Part shown: piece after piece, positions 41,840 to 50,674 of the stretch | Numbering within the stretch: position 1 is the stretch's first letter | Layout of the letters: each line of letters starts with the position of its first letter | From: Nannocystis sp. | Lineage (GTDB): Bacteria; Myxococcota_A; Polyangia; Nannocystales; Nannocystaceae | Reading direction: 5' to 3' | Assembly: GCA_016712315.1 (NCBI GenBank) | Contig: JADJRG010000013.1 | Span: forward strand, 434,001-498,000 | Length of the DNA: 64,000 nucleotides | The notes under the pieces: model-generated | Told to the model about the DNA's origin: nothing | Databases searched by the model: none | What the model saw: only the letters and a program-made list of their open reading frames with translations | Made by a program: the position numbers and the translations under genes

Positions 41840-42547
41840 CTACATCACCCCGAGCGTTGGGTCGAACGGCCGGCGCTCGACCGGCCCGTGGCCGAAGATC
41901 GCGTCGAGCCAGCGGCAGCGCGCCGCCTCGGCCGCGCGATCGCAGCGCTCGTGCTCCACGCGCAGCGACGCGAGCTCCACCAAGCTCGACGTACGCGGGC
42001 GCAAGGCGAGCGACGAGCGCCCCCCCGGCGCGCTCGGCTCGTCCTCCTCGCGCTCGTGGCAGACGAAGCAGCGGGTGATCCGCGGGTGCTCTGGGTTACG
42101 CACCCGCGCCAGCGCCGTCGCCATCGACACCGGCGCCACCAGCGGGAACTCGAGCTCCCCCTTGACCGTCCGCTGCGCCCCCACGAATTGCCCGAACTCG
42201 ACCAGGTCACGCGCCGGCCCGTCCAGCACGATCGAGATCACCAGCGAGTCCGCGCTCCACAGGAACACCCGCGGGCTGCGCTCGCCCTCCGCCTTCTGCA
42301 AGCTGAGCCGGCTCTTCGTCGCCTCCAACCCCAGCGGCCGATCGAGCGCCTCGACGAAGCACTCCGCGGTCACCGGGAACGGCAGCCCGTTGGCGAGCGC
42401 CACCGCCTCCTCGATCGTCGCCGGCGACCCCGTGGTCCCGGGCGCCGGCGTACAGCGCCTGGGATCGGCCGTCGGCGCCGGCCCGCAGGCGATCCACACC
42501 GACGCGCACACGACGACCCACAGAGCCCGGCTGCCCACGCCGCGCAT
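41840..42547 (-). CDS. lipoprotein with a single CxxCH motif
   Basis: A 235-residue lipoprotein: signal ALWVVVCASVWIAC with acylated Cys21. The mature part has CFVCHEREE at 160-168, a single c-type haem binding motif. An EEAVALANGLPFPVT region lies in the N-terminal half. I do not recognise the family. A lone CxxCH in a surface lipoprotein might bind haem or zinc. The ATG at 42547 gives the signal; a GTG at 42556 would add three residues. Confidence 0.7.
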   Translation of the reverse strand: MRGVGSRALWVVVCASVWIACGPAPTADPRRCTPAPGTTGSPATIEEAVALANGLPFPVTAECFVEALDRPLGLEATKSRLSLQKAEGERSPRVFLWSADSLVISIVLDGPARDLVEFGQFVGAQRTVKGELEFPLVAPVSMATALARVRNPEHPRITRCFVCHEREEDEPSAPGGRSSLALRPRTSSLVELASLRVEHERCDRAAEAARCRWLDAIFGHGPVERRPFDPTLGVM

Positions 42548-42663
42548 GATAGACACCGAGCCGCGCCGCGTAGCGAAATGCCTGCGCCGGGACGACCCCC
42601 GCGCCTCGCGCGATCGCCCCCCTGGTCCCCCCGCGCGTCCGCGCCTGGTAGCATCACCTCGCC

Positions 42664-44325
42664 ATGCGAGTTCGACCGCCGAGCATCATCGCCCACCTCA
42701 ACGAGCTCATGGACCGACGCGGCTGGCTCGACGGCGACGACCTCCGCGAGCTCGCCCGCCGCCTCGGCGAGCCCCTCCATCGCATCGAAGGCGTCGCCTC
42801 CTTCTACCCTCACTACCGCCGCACCCCGCCGCCAGCGCACACCATTCAGGCCTGCCGCGACCTGAGCTGCGCCCTCGCTGCGGGCCCTGAGGCGCTCGCG
42901 CGGCTCCGCGCCGGCGCCGCCGAGCATCAGGCCCGCACCGGCGAGTCCGTCGAGGTCCACGAGGTCTCCTGCCTCGGCCGCTGCGACCGCGCCCCCGCCG
43001 CCCTCGTCCACCACCAGCACCCCGTCCAAGGCCCCCAGACGGCCCTCCGAGCCCTCTCCGAGCCCCCCGAGCCGCCGCCCGCGCCTGCGACGAATTACCG
43101 CCTCGATCCCTACCCGTCCCAAGACCAGCGCTACGGCGCCCTCCGCCGCCTCGCCGCCGCCGCCGACCCCGACCGCGCCGCCGAGGCCTTGATCGCCGAG
43201 CTCCGTGAAGCTGGCCTTCGGGGCATGGGCGGCGCCGGCTTCCCCACCGCCACCAAGTGGGGTTTTGTCCGCGGCGCCGGCCCTGAGGGTCGCGGCGAGA
43301 AGTTCGTCATCTGCAACGCCGACGAGAGCGAGCCCGGCACTTTTAAGGATCGCGAGCTCCTCCGCGCCCTCCCGCACCTCGTCTGGGAGGGCATCCTGCT
43401 CGCCGCCCTCGCCATCCGCGCCCAGCGCGGGATCGTCTACATCCGCCACGAGTACGAGCCAGAGCGCCGCCAGCTCGCCCTCGAGCTCGAGCGAGCCGCG
43501 CCCCTCGCCCAGGCCCTCGGGATCGAGCTCGAGATCTTCGTCTCCCCTGGCGGATACATCATGGGTGAAGAGACCGCCCTGCTCGAGGCCCTCGAAGATC
43601 GCCGCGGCGAGCCCCGCAACAAGCCCCCGTTTCCGGGCACCGCCGGCCTCTTCGGCCGCCCCACCTTGATCAACAACGTCGAGACCCTCGCCATCGCCGC
43701 CGCCATCGCCGCTCGCGGCGCCGCCTGGTGGAAGGACCAGGGCGTACGCGGCTGCCACGGCCTCAAGTTCGTCGGGATCAGCGGCGACGTCGCCGCCCCT
43801 GGCGTCTTTGAGGTCCCCATGGGCACCACCCTCGGCGAGCTCATCGACCTCGCCGGCGGCGTCGCCGGCGGCAAGCCGCTGCTCGCCCTCCTCCCTGGCG
43901 GCGCCTCCTCCGCCTTCCTCCCGGCCGAGCGCGCCGACACCCCCCTCGACTTCGAGCACCTCCGCCGCGCCGGCTCCACCCTCGGCTCAGGCGCCGTCAT
44001 CGTCGTCGCCGAGGGCCGCGACCTGCTCGCCCTCGGCATCAACCTCACCCGCTTCTTCCGCAGCGAGTCTTGTGGCAAGTGCGTGCCCTGCCGCGTCGGC
44101 TCCGAGAAGGCCGTCCAGCTCCTCGACGAGCTCCACGGCGGCCAATCACCTGACCCAAGAGCCAGCCTCGACCTCCTCCACGACCTCGACGCCACCATGG
44201 CGCAGACCAGCATCTGCGGCCTCGGCCAGGTCGCCCTCACCCCTGCGCTCTCCCTCTTCCGCAACTTCCCCGGCCTGCTCGCCGCGATCCCCGCGCGCCG
44301 CCCCAGCCTGCGCGATCGAGCCTGA
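42664..44325 (+). CDS. NuoE-NuoF type fusion, NAD-reducing subunit (formate dehydrogenase-like)
   Basis: A 553-residue fusion. Residues 1-130 are NuoE-like (thioredoxin fold, [2Fe-2S] cluster) with Cys64, 69, 103 and 107 in QACRDLSC and EVSCLGRC. The rest is NuoF-like: the FMN/NAD motif GLRGMGGAGFPTATKW at about 184-199, CNADESEPGTFKDRE, GGYIMGEETALLEALEDR, and the [4Fe-4S] ligands Cys470, 473, 476 (SCGKCVPC) and Cys518 (SICGLG). Such subunits transfer electrons between NAD and an Fe-S chain. MoeA genes follow by 11 bases, so a molybdenum-dependent NAD-formate dehydrogenase (FdsG-FdsB like) is likelier than complex I. No catalytic alpha subunit is in the window. Confidence 0.88.
   Translation: MRVRPPSIIAHLNELMDRRGWLDGDDLRELARRLGEPLHRIEGVASFYPHYRRTPPPAHTIQACRDLSCALAAGPEALARLRAGAAEHQARTGESVEVHEVSCLGRCDRAPAALVHHQHPVQGPQTALRALSEPPEPPPAPATNYRLDPYPSQDQRYGALRRLAAAADPDRAAEALIAELREAGLRGMGGAGFPTATKWGFVRGAGPEGRGEKFVICNADESEPGTFKDRELLRALPHLVWEGILLAALAIRAQRGIVYIRHEYEPERRQLALELERAAPLAQALGIELEIFVSPGGYIMGEETALLEALEDRRGEPRNKPPFPGTAGLFGRPTLINNVETLAIAAAIAARGAAWWKDQGVRGCHGLKFVGISGDVAAPGVFEVPMGTTLGELIDLAGGVAGGKPLLALLPGGASSAFLPAERADTPLDFEHLRRAGSTLGSGAVIVVAEGRDLLALGINLTRFFRSESCGKCVPCRVGSEKAVQLLDELHGGQSPDPRASLDLLHDLDATMAQTSICGLGQVALTPALSLFRNFPGLLAAIPARRPSLRDRA
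44150..44165 (+). repeat. 16-bp element CTGACCCAAGAGCCAG
   Basis: Fifteen of 16 bases match the minus-strand copy in nuoN at 15367-15382. It lies in the C-terminal codons of the NuoE-NuoF fusion (SPDPRAS), a poorly conserved loop. Confidence 0.5.
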
Positions 44326-44336
44326 GCCTGCCCGTC

Positions 44337-45614
44337 ATGGAGCCCCACGACGACGTCCGAATGCGCGGATTTCGCAGCCGCACCCCCGTCGCCGACGTGC
44401 AAGGGCGGATCCGCGCCCACGCCGCCCCGCTCCCCGCCGAGACGATCCCGCTCGACCAAACCCCCGGCAGGATCCTCGCCGTCGACGTGCACGCCCCCAT
44501 CGACGTGCCCGGCTTCGCCCGCGCCGCCGTCGATGGTTACGCCGTCCGCGGCGAGGACACCTTCGCAGCCAGCGAGCAGGGCCCCATCCCCCTCGAGATC
44601 ATCGGCGACAGCCAGCCCGCGCGCCCCTCGAACCTGGTCCTTCAGCCAGGCCAAGCCGTCCGCGTCTCCACCGGCGCCCCCATCCCCCCCGGCGCCGACG
44701 CCGTCTTACAGGCCGAGCTCGCCAGCGAGCGCCCTGGAGGCCGCCACCTGCTCGTCCTCGGCCCCGTCGCCCCTGCCCGCCACATCGGCCAGATCGGCGA
44801 AGACATCGCCCGAGGCGCCCTCATCCTCCGCGCCGGCCGCCTCCTCCGCCCCCAAGACGCCGGCCTGCTCGCCTCCCTCGGCCTCGCCCACGCCAGCGTC
44901 ATTCGTCGCCCACGCCTCGCCCTGCTCAGCACCGGCGACGAGCTCATCGCCCCCGGCAGCGCCCCTGGCCCCTATCAGATCGTCGACAGCAACGCACTCA
45001 CCCTCAGCCACCTCGCCCGCCGCGACCACGCCGAGCCCCTGCCCGCGATCATCGCCCGAGACGGCGCCGATCCCCTCAAGAGCGCCCTCGATCGCCTCCT
45101 CGATCCCCAGCGCCCCGACCCGCCCGACCTCCTGCTCGTCACCGGCGCCACCAGCGTCGGCCAGCACGACCTCATGCCGCTGCTCCTGCGCGAGCGCGGC
45201 CACCTCTGGGTGCATGGCGTCGCCATCCGTCCCGCCAGCCCCACCGCCCTCGGCGCCTTACCGGACGGTCGCCTCGTCTTCCTCCTCCCCGGCAACCCCG
45301 TCAGCGCCCTATGCGCCTACGAGTATTTTGTCGGCCCTTACCTCCGAGCCCTCGGCGCCCGCCCCGATCCCTGGACCTGGCCGCACCCCACGCTCTGCCT
45401 CCCGCTCGCCCGTAAGCTCGTCTCCAAGATCGGCCGCACGGACTTCGTCCGCGTCCAGATCCGCGGACAAGGCCCCCAAGCCGCCGTCTACCCCCTGGAG
45501 ACCGCCGGCGCCAGCCTGCTCTCCTCCGTCGTCTACGCCGACGGCGTCGTCAACGTCCCCCCTGACAGCGAGGGGCACCCGGCCGGCGCCCGAGTCCAGG
45601 TCTATTTATTTTAG
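44337..45614 (+). CDS. moeA: molybdopterin molybdenumtransferase MoeA
   Basis: A 425-residue MoeA that inserts molybdate into adenylylated molybdopterin. DGYAVRGEDT, then VRVSTGAPIPPGADAVLQ, ALLSTGDELIAPG, LLLVTGATSVGQHD and FLLPGNPVSALCAYEYFV form the MoeA series of motifs in order. It follows the NuoE-NuoF fusion gene closely and is followed by a second MoeA 30 bases on. The clustering fits molybdenum cofactor supply to a nearby enzyme. Confidence 0.92.
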   Translation: MEPHDDVRMRGFRSRTPVADVQGRIRAHAAPLPAETIPLDQTPGRILAVDVHAPIDVPGFARAAVDGYAVRGEDTFAASEQGPIPLEIIGDSQPARPSNLVLQPGQAVRVSTGAPIPPGADAVLQAELASERPGGRHLLVLGPVAPARHIGQIGEDIARGALILRAGRLLRPQDAGLLASLGLAHASVIRRPRLALLSTGDELIAPGSAPGPYQIVDSNALTLSHLARRDHAEPLPAIIARDGADPLKSALDRLLDPQRPDPPDLLLVTGATSVGQHDLMPLLLRERGHLWVHGVAIRPASPTALGALPDGRLVFLLPGNPVSALCAYEYFVGPYLRALGARPDPWTWPHPTLCLPLARKLVSKIGRTDFVRVQIRGQGPQAAVYPLETAGASLLSSVVYADGVVNVPPDSEGHPAGARVQVYLF

Positions 45615-45644
45615 AAGGACGATGCATCCTAGGGCGCCCCCCTC

Positions 45645-47672
45645 ATGACCGACGATCAAGCGCAATTCCTCACCGTCGTCAGCCCCGAGGAGGCCCACCA
45701 GCGCTGGTGGTCGGCGGTGAAGCCGGCCCCGCGCCCCCCGGAGCCCTGCGCCCTCGCCGAGCTCTTGGGTCGTCGCCTCGCCGTCGCCGTCGCCGCCCCC
45801 CTCGACGTCCCCGGCTTCGATCGGGCCAACGTCGACGGCTTCGCCGTGCTCGCCGCCGACACCTATGGCGCCAGCGAGCGCCGGCCCCAGCGCCTACGTC
45901 GCCTCACCCGCACCATTCATTGCGGCGTCGCCTCAGACCAGGAGGTCACCCCCGGTCACGCCGCCCCGATCGCCACCGGCGGGGCCATGCCGCGCGGCGC
46001 CGACGCCGTGGTCATGGTCGAGGACACCGACCCCGACCCCGACGATCCCGATTTCATTTTCATAAAGAGATCCACCACTCCAGGAGCCATGATCAGCTTC
46101 GCCGGCGCCGACATCACCCGCGGCGAGGTCATGCTGCGCCCGGGAGATCGCCTCGGTCCGCGCGAGATCGGCGTCTTAGCCGCCCTCGGCCTCACCCACG
46201 CCCACGTCCACCCGCGCCCACGAGTCGCCATCCTCTCCACCGGAGACGAGCTCGTCCCGCCGGGCGCGCCCCGCCCCCACGCCAAGATCCACGACTGCAA
46301 CCAGGAGCTGCTCGCCGCCACCTGCCGCGACCTCGGCGCCGACGTCCAGACCTACGGCATCATCCCCGATGATCTTTTAGAATTGCGCCGCGCCCTCGCC
46401 CTCGCCCTCCAAGACGCCGACCTCCTCCTCCTCTCTGGAGGCACCAGCAAAGGCGCCGGAGATCTCAGCGTCCGCGCCCTCAGCGAGCTCCCTGGCCCCA
46501 CCCCCACCCAGTCCCCCGTCCTCGTCCACGGCGTCGCCCTCAAGCCAGGAAAACCCCTCTGCCTCGCCGCCACCGCCCGTCCGCCGCCCTCTCCCTCTCA
46601 CGCCGCCCCCGCCCCGCTCACCCCGATCGCCATCCTCCCCGGCTTCCCCACCTCCGCCTTATTTACATTCCACGAGTTCGTCGCCCCGCTCCTCCGCGCG
46701 CTCGCCGGCGCGCCGCCCCAGCCTCATCACCCCCTCCAGGCCAGCCTCCCTCACGCCATCCGCTCGGAGCGAGGCCGCCGCGAGTATCACCTCATTCAGC
46801 TCTTAGCCCCCCTCGATCCGCACAAAGATCCGCCGATCGCCCTCCCGATCGGCAAGGGCTCTGGCTCGGTCACCGCCTTCGCCCGCGCCGACGGCTTCTT
46901 CGCCGTCGATCAGCAGCAGGAGCGCCTGGGCGAGGCCGAGCGCGTCGAGATCACCCGCCTAGGCCCCGCCTTCACCCCTGATCTTCTCCTCCTCGGCAGC
47001 CACTGCACCGGCCTCGAGCGCCTCGCCGATCGCCTGCACGCCCAAGGAGTCCACATACGCCTCATCGCCCAGGGCTCCCAAGCCGGCCTGCTCGCCGCCG
47101 AGCGCGGCCTCTGCGACATCGCCCCGATCCACCTCTGTGATGAGACTGGCCGCTACAACGCCCCCTTTGTCCCCGACAATTGCGTCTTGGTCCCTGGCTA
47201 TCAGCGGATCCAGGGGATCCTCGCTCGCCCTGGCGATCCCCGCCTCGCCGCCCTCGGCCCCGCCCACCGCCCTCTCGCGCCCCCGGGGCGAGAGCTCCGC
47301 CTCCCTCCCGAGCTCAGCCGCCCTGATCTGATCATGGTCAACCGCAACCGCGGCAGCGGCACCCGAGTCCTCCTCGATCGCCTGCTCGCGGCCGATCCCA
47401 CCAACCCACGCCCGCGCGGGTATCATCACGAAGCGCGCTCGCATCAAGGCGTCGCCGCCTGCGTCCGCCAGGGCCGAGCCGATTGGGGCCTCGCGATCGC
47501 CAACGTCGCCGAGGGCCTCGATTTCTGGCCCCTCGCCGAAGAGTCCTTTGATCTGCTCATCCCCCAGGGCCGCCTCCACCGCCCCGCCGTCGCCCAATTT
47601 TTAAGAGAGCTCCAAGACCCCGACCTCCGCGCCCAGCTCCGCGCCGACGGCTTCCGCCTCCCGCCCCCCTAA
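45645..47672 (+). CDS. moeA: MoeA fused to a periplasmic-binding-protein-like domain
   Basis: A 675-residue two-part protein. Residues 1 to about 430 are MoeA-like: NVDGFAVLAADTYGA, APIATGGAMPRGADAVVMVE, AILSTGDELVPPG, LLLSGGTSKGAGD, AILPGFPTSALFTFHEFV. From about 440 a PBP_like/LysR-substrate-type domain begins (LLLLGSHCTGLERLADRL, LIAQGSQAGLLAAERG, DLIMVNRNRGSGTRVLLDRLL, SHQGVAACVRQGRADWGLAI), as in MoeA-PBP fusions (pfam12727). The second domain may sense a metal oxyanion or the molybdopterin intermediate. It completes a three-gene run with the NuoE-NuoF fusion. Confidence 0.9.
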   Translation: MTDDQAQFLTVVSPEEAHQRWWSAVKPAPRPPEPCALAELLGRRLAVAVAAPLDVPGFDRANVDGFAVLAADTYGASERRPQRLRRLTRTIHCGVASDQEVTPGHAAPIATGGAMPRGADAVVMVEDTDPDPDDPDFIFIKRSTTPGAMISFAGADITRGEVMLRPGDRLGPREIGVLAALGLTHAHVHPRPRVAILSTGDELVPPGAPRPHAKIHDCNQELLAATCRDLGADVQTYGIIPDDLLELRRALALALQDADLLLLSGGTSKGAGDLSVRALSELPGPTPTQSPVLVHGVALKPGKPLCLAATARPPPSPSHAAPAPLTPIAILPGFPTSALFTFHEFVAPLLRALAGAPPQPHHPLQASLPHAIRSERGRREYHLIQLLAPLDPHKDPPIALPIGKGSGSVTAFARADGFFAVDQQQERLGEAERVEITRLGPAFTPDLLLLGSHCTGLERLADRLHAQGVHIRLIAQGSQAGLLAAERGLCDIAPIHLCDETGRYNAPFVPDNCVLVPGYQRIQGILARPGDPRLAALGPAHRPLAPPGRELRLPPELSRPDLIMVNRNRGSGTRVLLDRLLAADPTNPRPRGYHHEARSHQGVAACVRQGRADWGLAIANVAEGLDFWPLAEESFDLLIPQGRLHRPAVAQFLRELQDPDLRAQLRADGFRLPPP

Positions 47673-47707
47673 CCCGGACTGCCTCCACGAGATCCCTCAC
47701 CCTGGCC

Positions 47708-48721
47708 TCAGCCGCCGCCCCCCTGGCCCACGCGAGGCCCCCCCTCACCCGCCCCCTCACCACGGATCCAAAAAAGCGACCGCCCCTGCAGAAAGGCCCC
47801 CGGATCCTCCCGCTTCGAGAACCCCCGCAGCCGATACACCGATCGAACCCGCCGATCCCCCAGCCGCCCCTGCAATTCCCGCCCATTTTGCGCGATATAT
47901 TCAAACCCCGCAGGGCGCCCCGGCAGCGTCCGCAGCGCCACCCCTTCGGCTGAGAACGGCAGCGCCCCGACTACCGCCCGGAACCCCGTATTATACATAA
48001 AGTACTGCTCAATATTCGACAGATACAGCGCCCCTACCGCCTCACCGCTCGCTGTCAGCCCCTCCCCGATCGCCAGCGCGGCCCCCTCTCGCGTCAAGTC
48101 TGCCCTCTTAACCACCACCTGCCCTGTCGTCACCAACCCGCGCACATGATCGAAGAGCGCTTGGTCATCCCCGAACCACCGCGTCTTACTCGCCGCCATT
48201 CGCCGCCCCAGATCAGCAAAGCGCCGCGAGATCTCCGGCTGCGCCGCCAAGAACACCGCCACCGACCGCGCCACCTCCCCCGCCGGCGCCGCCCCTGAGA
48301 TCACCGCCACAGCCCGCTCCCGCCCCGCATCGGCCCAGAGCCCCAGGAACGCCTCAGGCGTCGCTGAGGCGGCGAACAGCGCCGCATAGACCGAATGGAG
48401 CGCCACGATCTCCGGGTCCAGGTCCACGAACACCACCAAGCTCGCCCTCATCCACCCTGCCAGCACGTAGCCTGGATCTGCCGCCACCGCCACCAGCGCC
48501 CCGCCGAGCCCTCGCACGGTCGGCTCGAACAAGTGCAGGTCGCGCTCGTTCGACGCGTAGTAGTGTTTACCGTTCGTCAGCCCCGCGGTCGACGCGTCAT
48601 CGACCACCGCCGCGAGCCTCGCCCCCGCGTCGCTGCGCCCTCCGGCCGCCTCTACAGGCCCCTCGGCCGCGCCTGTCTGACCAAGCAACACCAACCACCA
48701 CGCGACGATCGACCAGCCCAT
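47708..48721 (-). CDS. LIC_10091-like protein
   Basis: A 337-residue protein. A hydrophobic N terminus (SIVAWWLVLLGQTGAAEG) may be a signal peptide. The middle reads NGKHYYASNERDLHLFEPTVRGLGG, ASLVVFVDLDPEIVALHSVYAALF and VGALYLSNIEQYF, the pattern of the LIC_10091 family found in Leptospira and myxobacteria, which has a methyltransferase-like fold but lacks a proven activity. The family name is from memory of motif shape. It lies 27 bases downstream of the GT-C/UbiA operon and is likely its last gene. Confidence 0.6.
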   Translation of the reverse strand: MGWSIVAWWLVLLGQTGAAEGPVEAAGGRSDAGARLAAVVDDASTAGLTNGKHYYASNERDLHLFEPTVRGLGGALVAVAADPGYVLAGWMRASLVVFVDLDPEIVALHSVYAALFAASATPEAFLGLWADAGRERAVAVISGAAPAGEVARSVAVFLAAQPEISRRFADLGRRMAASKTRWFGDDQALFDHVRGLVTTGQVVVKRADLTREGAALAIGEGLTASGEAVGALYLSNIEQYFMYNTGFRAVVGALPFSAEGVALRTLPGRPAGFEYIAQNGRELQGRLGDRRVRSVYRLRGFSKREDPGAFLQGRSLFWIRGEGAGEGGPRVGQGGGG

Positions 48722-48748
48722 CGCCCCTCGACGCCCCGCCGCGGCCGC

Positions 48749-50674
48749 TCATTCCCGCCGCGCGGATCCGTCATACTGCTGCTCGATCACGAAGCGCGCA
48801 GGCAGCCGCGGCGCCCCGCTCACCCGGATAAACCCCGCAGGATCGAGCGCCAGCGGCTCGCGCGAGAGCGAGCACGCTGGCGCGCACACCAGCGACTCCA
48901 TGAAGTGAAAGCGCAGCACCATCGCCTCTGAGCCCGCCTCTGGCCGCGCGTCCGTCACCGCGATCGTATTCAGCCCCGCCCGCACCTCGCCGGAGCCGCG
49001 CGCCACCAGGCTCACCGGCCGTCGGACCTTGTAGATTCGATAAGGCCCCACCGCCCGCGCGATCTCTAACAAGTCCCGCCGCTGCTCGATCGCCGACAGC
49101 GCGGGCGGAGCCAGCACCACGTACTCGATCGCATAATCCTCCAAGTAGCGGCTGAACGCGTCGCCGCGCCCGCGGGGCTCCTCCGGCCGCATCCTGAAGA
49201 TATTCGCCGCCTCGTGGATCGACCGGCGATCAGGGAAACCCCCGATCACCCCGCGCCGCCCCGCGCCCGCCAAGTACTCCCCCAGCGGCCAGATCCCCAC
49301 CAGCACCCGCCCCTCGCCTGGCGCCTCGTCCAACCACCGCGCGATCGTCGGCCACTCCTTCGGCAGCGCGGGCAGCCGCATCGTCGGCGGAGCGCTCGCC
49401 GTCGCCGCCCCGGACGCGTCCAGCACCACCTCTTTCCGCAGCGGCGCCGCCAGCTCCGGGACCGTTGAAAGCACCGTCCGCGCCGCTTGGGGCAGCGCCA
49501 CCAACCCCAGCAGCGCCACCGCCGCGCGCGCCTCACGCGGGATCGCCCGCAGCGCCGCGCCGAGCCCGCGCTCCCAGTCCACCAACCAAGGCGCCGCGAA
49601 CAGCCCCGCCGCCAGCGTCGCCGGCGCCGCGAAGCGATACGGCTCCGTCATCGCGATCAGCGGCAGCAGCGAGCCCAGGTAGGTCAGCCCCCACAGCCAC
49701 CCCATCGTCAACCCCGCCGCCGCCGCCCGCCGGTCGCCCGCCCGCCGCCAGCGCACGATCATCCACACCGCCATCACCACCACCAGCGCCCGCAGCGTCG
49801 TCCGAGGCTCGGTGAACCCCGTATCCACCGGGCTCACCAGCACCTCCACCAGGTCCCCCAACAAGTGCCGCGGCGTCGCCTGCCCCACCTCCGACGACGG
49901 CGTGAGCCACGAGAGCCGCGCCAGCGCCGGCCCGAGCCAGTACCAATTCACCACCAGCCCCGCCGCCGCCGCCGCCCACACCCGTACATGCCCCAAGGCG
50001 CCCAAACCACCGCGCCGCGCCGCCCGCCCATAAAGCCCTGTCAGCGGCACCACCAGCGCCACGAACGCCCACGCGTGCACCAGCAGCGCCAGCGGCAGCA
50101 GCGCCACCAACCCCCAAAAATACCGCCACGGCCGCTCGCCCGCGAGCATCCGCGCCATAAGCGCCACCACCACCACCACCAGGTGTGAAGCTGTCGCGAA
50201 GGACACCATCCCCCCTGACCAGAAGAAGCGCAGCGTCCCGTCGAAGAACCACAGCGCCGACCCCAGCCCCGCCGCCGCCGCCACCGCCGCCGGCGAGTAC
50301 TGCAGCAGCCGCGCCGCCCAGGCCATCGACAGCGGCGCCAGCAGCGACGAGGCCACCGAGAACAGGTTATAGGCCGCCGCCAGCGGCACACCGAGCCGAG
50401 TAAGCCCCAGCACCCACCAGAAGCACGCCTTATTGTCCACGTCGAAGAACAGCCCCACCGGGTACCCTGCCAACATCCCCGGGTCATATCCCCAGAGCCG
50501 CCCACTTTTTTCATAAAGCTCTATAAGCACCGTCACGTGGTGGAAGTGCGTCTGGTGGTCCGGCAGCCCGATCGGCCCCGCGCCCAGCACCACCGCCGCC
50601 GGGAACGTATACCAGCACAGCCCGACGTGGATCAGCGCCAGCGCCCCGATCGCCGCCCCCAGCCGCCGCGTCAT
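48749..50674 (-). CDS. GT-C-like polytopic membrane protein (paralog B)
   Basis: A 641-residue protein with about a dozen helices followed by a soluble C-terminal domain. The first loop GLPDHQTHFHHVTV carries Asp and His residues, like the acidic first-loop motif of GT-C glycosyltransferases that use a polyprenyl-phosphate sugar. The C-terminal domain ends with LRFHFMESLVCAPACSL, shared with paralog A (LRFHWLETLVCRPECAV), a likely periplasmic disulphide pair. It starts in a TGATG overlap with the UbiA gene, so it is translationally coupled to it. Donor and acceptor are unknown; the GT-C call is inference. Confidence 0.65.
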   Translation of the reverse strand: MTRRLGAAIGALALIHVGLCWYTFPAAVVLGAGPIGLPDHQTHFHHVTVLIELYEKSGRLWGYDPGMLAGYPVGLFFDVDNKACFWWVLGLTRLGVPLAAAYNLFSVASSLLAPLSMAWAARLLQYSPAAVAAAAGLGSALWFFDGTLRFFWSGGMVSFATASHLVVVVVALMARMLAGERPWRYFWGLVALLPLALLVHAWAFVALVVPLTGLYGRAARRGGLGALGHVRVWAAAAAGLVVNWYWLGPALARLSWLTPSSEVGQATPRHLLGDLVEVLVSPVDTGFTEPRTTLRALVVVMAVWMIVRWRRAGDRRAAAAGLTMGWLWGLTYLGSLLPLIAMTEPYRFAAPATLAAGLFAAPWLVDWERGLGAALRAIPREARAAVALLGLVALPQAARTVLSTVPELAAPLRKEVVLDASGAATASAPPTMRLPALPKEWPTIARWLDEAPGEGRVLVGIWPLGEYLAGAGRRGVIGGFPDRRSIHEAANIFRMRPEEPRGRGDAFSRYLEDYAIEYVVLAPPALSAIEQRRDLLEIARAVGPYRIYKVRRPVSLVARGSGEVRAGLNTIAVTDARPEAGSEAMVLRFHFMESLVCAPACSLSREPLALDPAGFIRVSGAPRLPARFVIEQQYDGSARRE

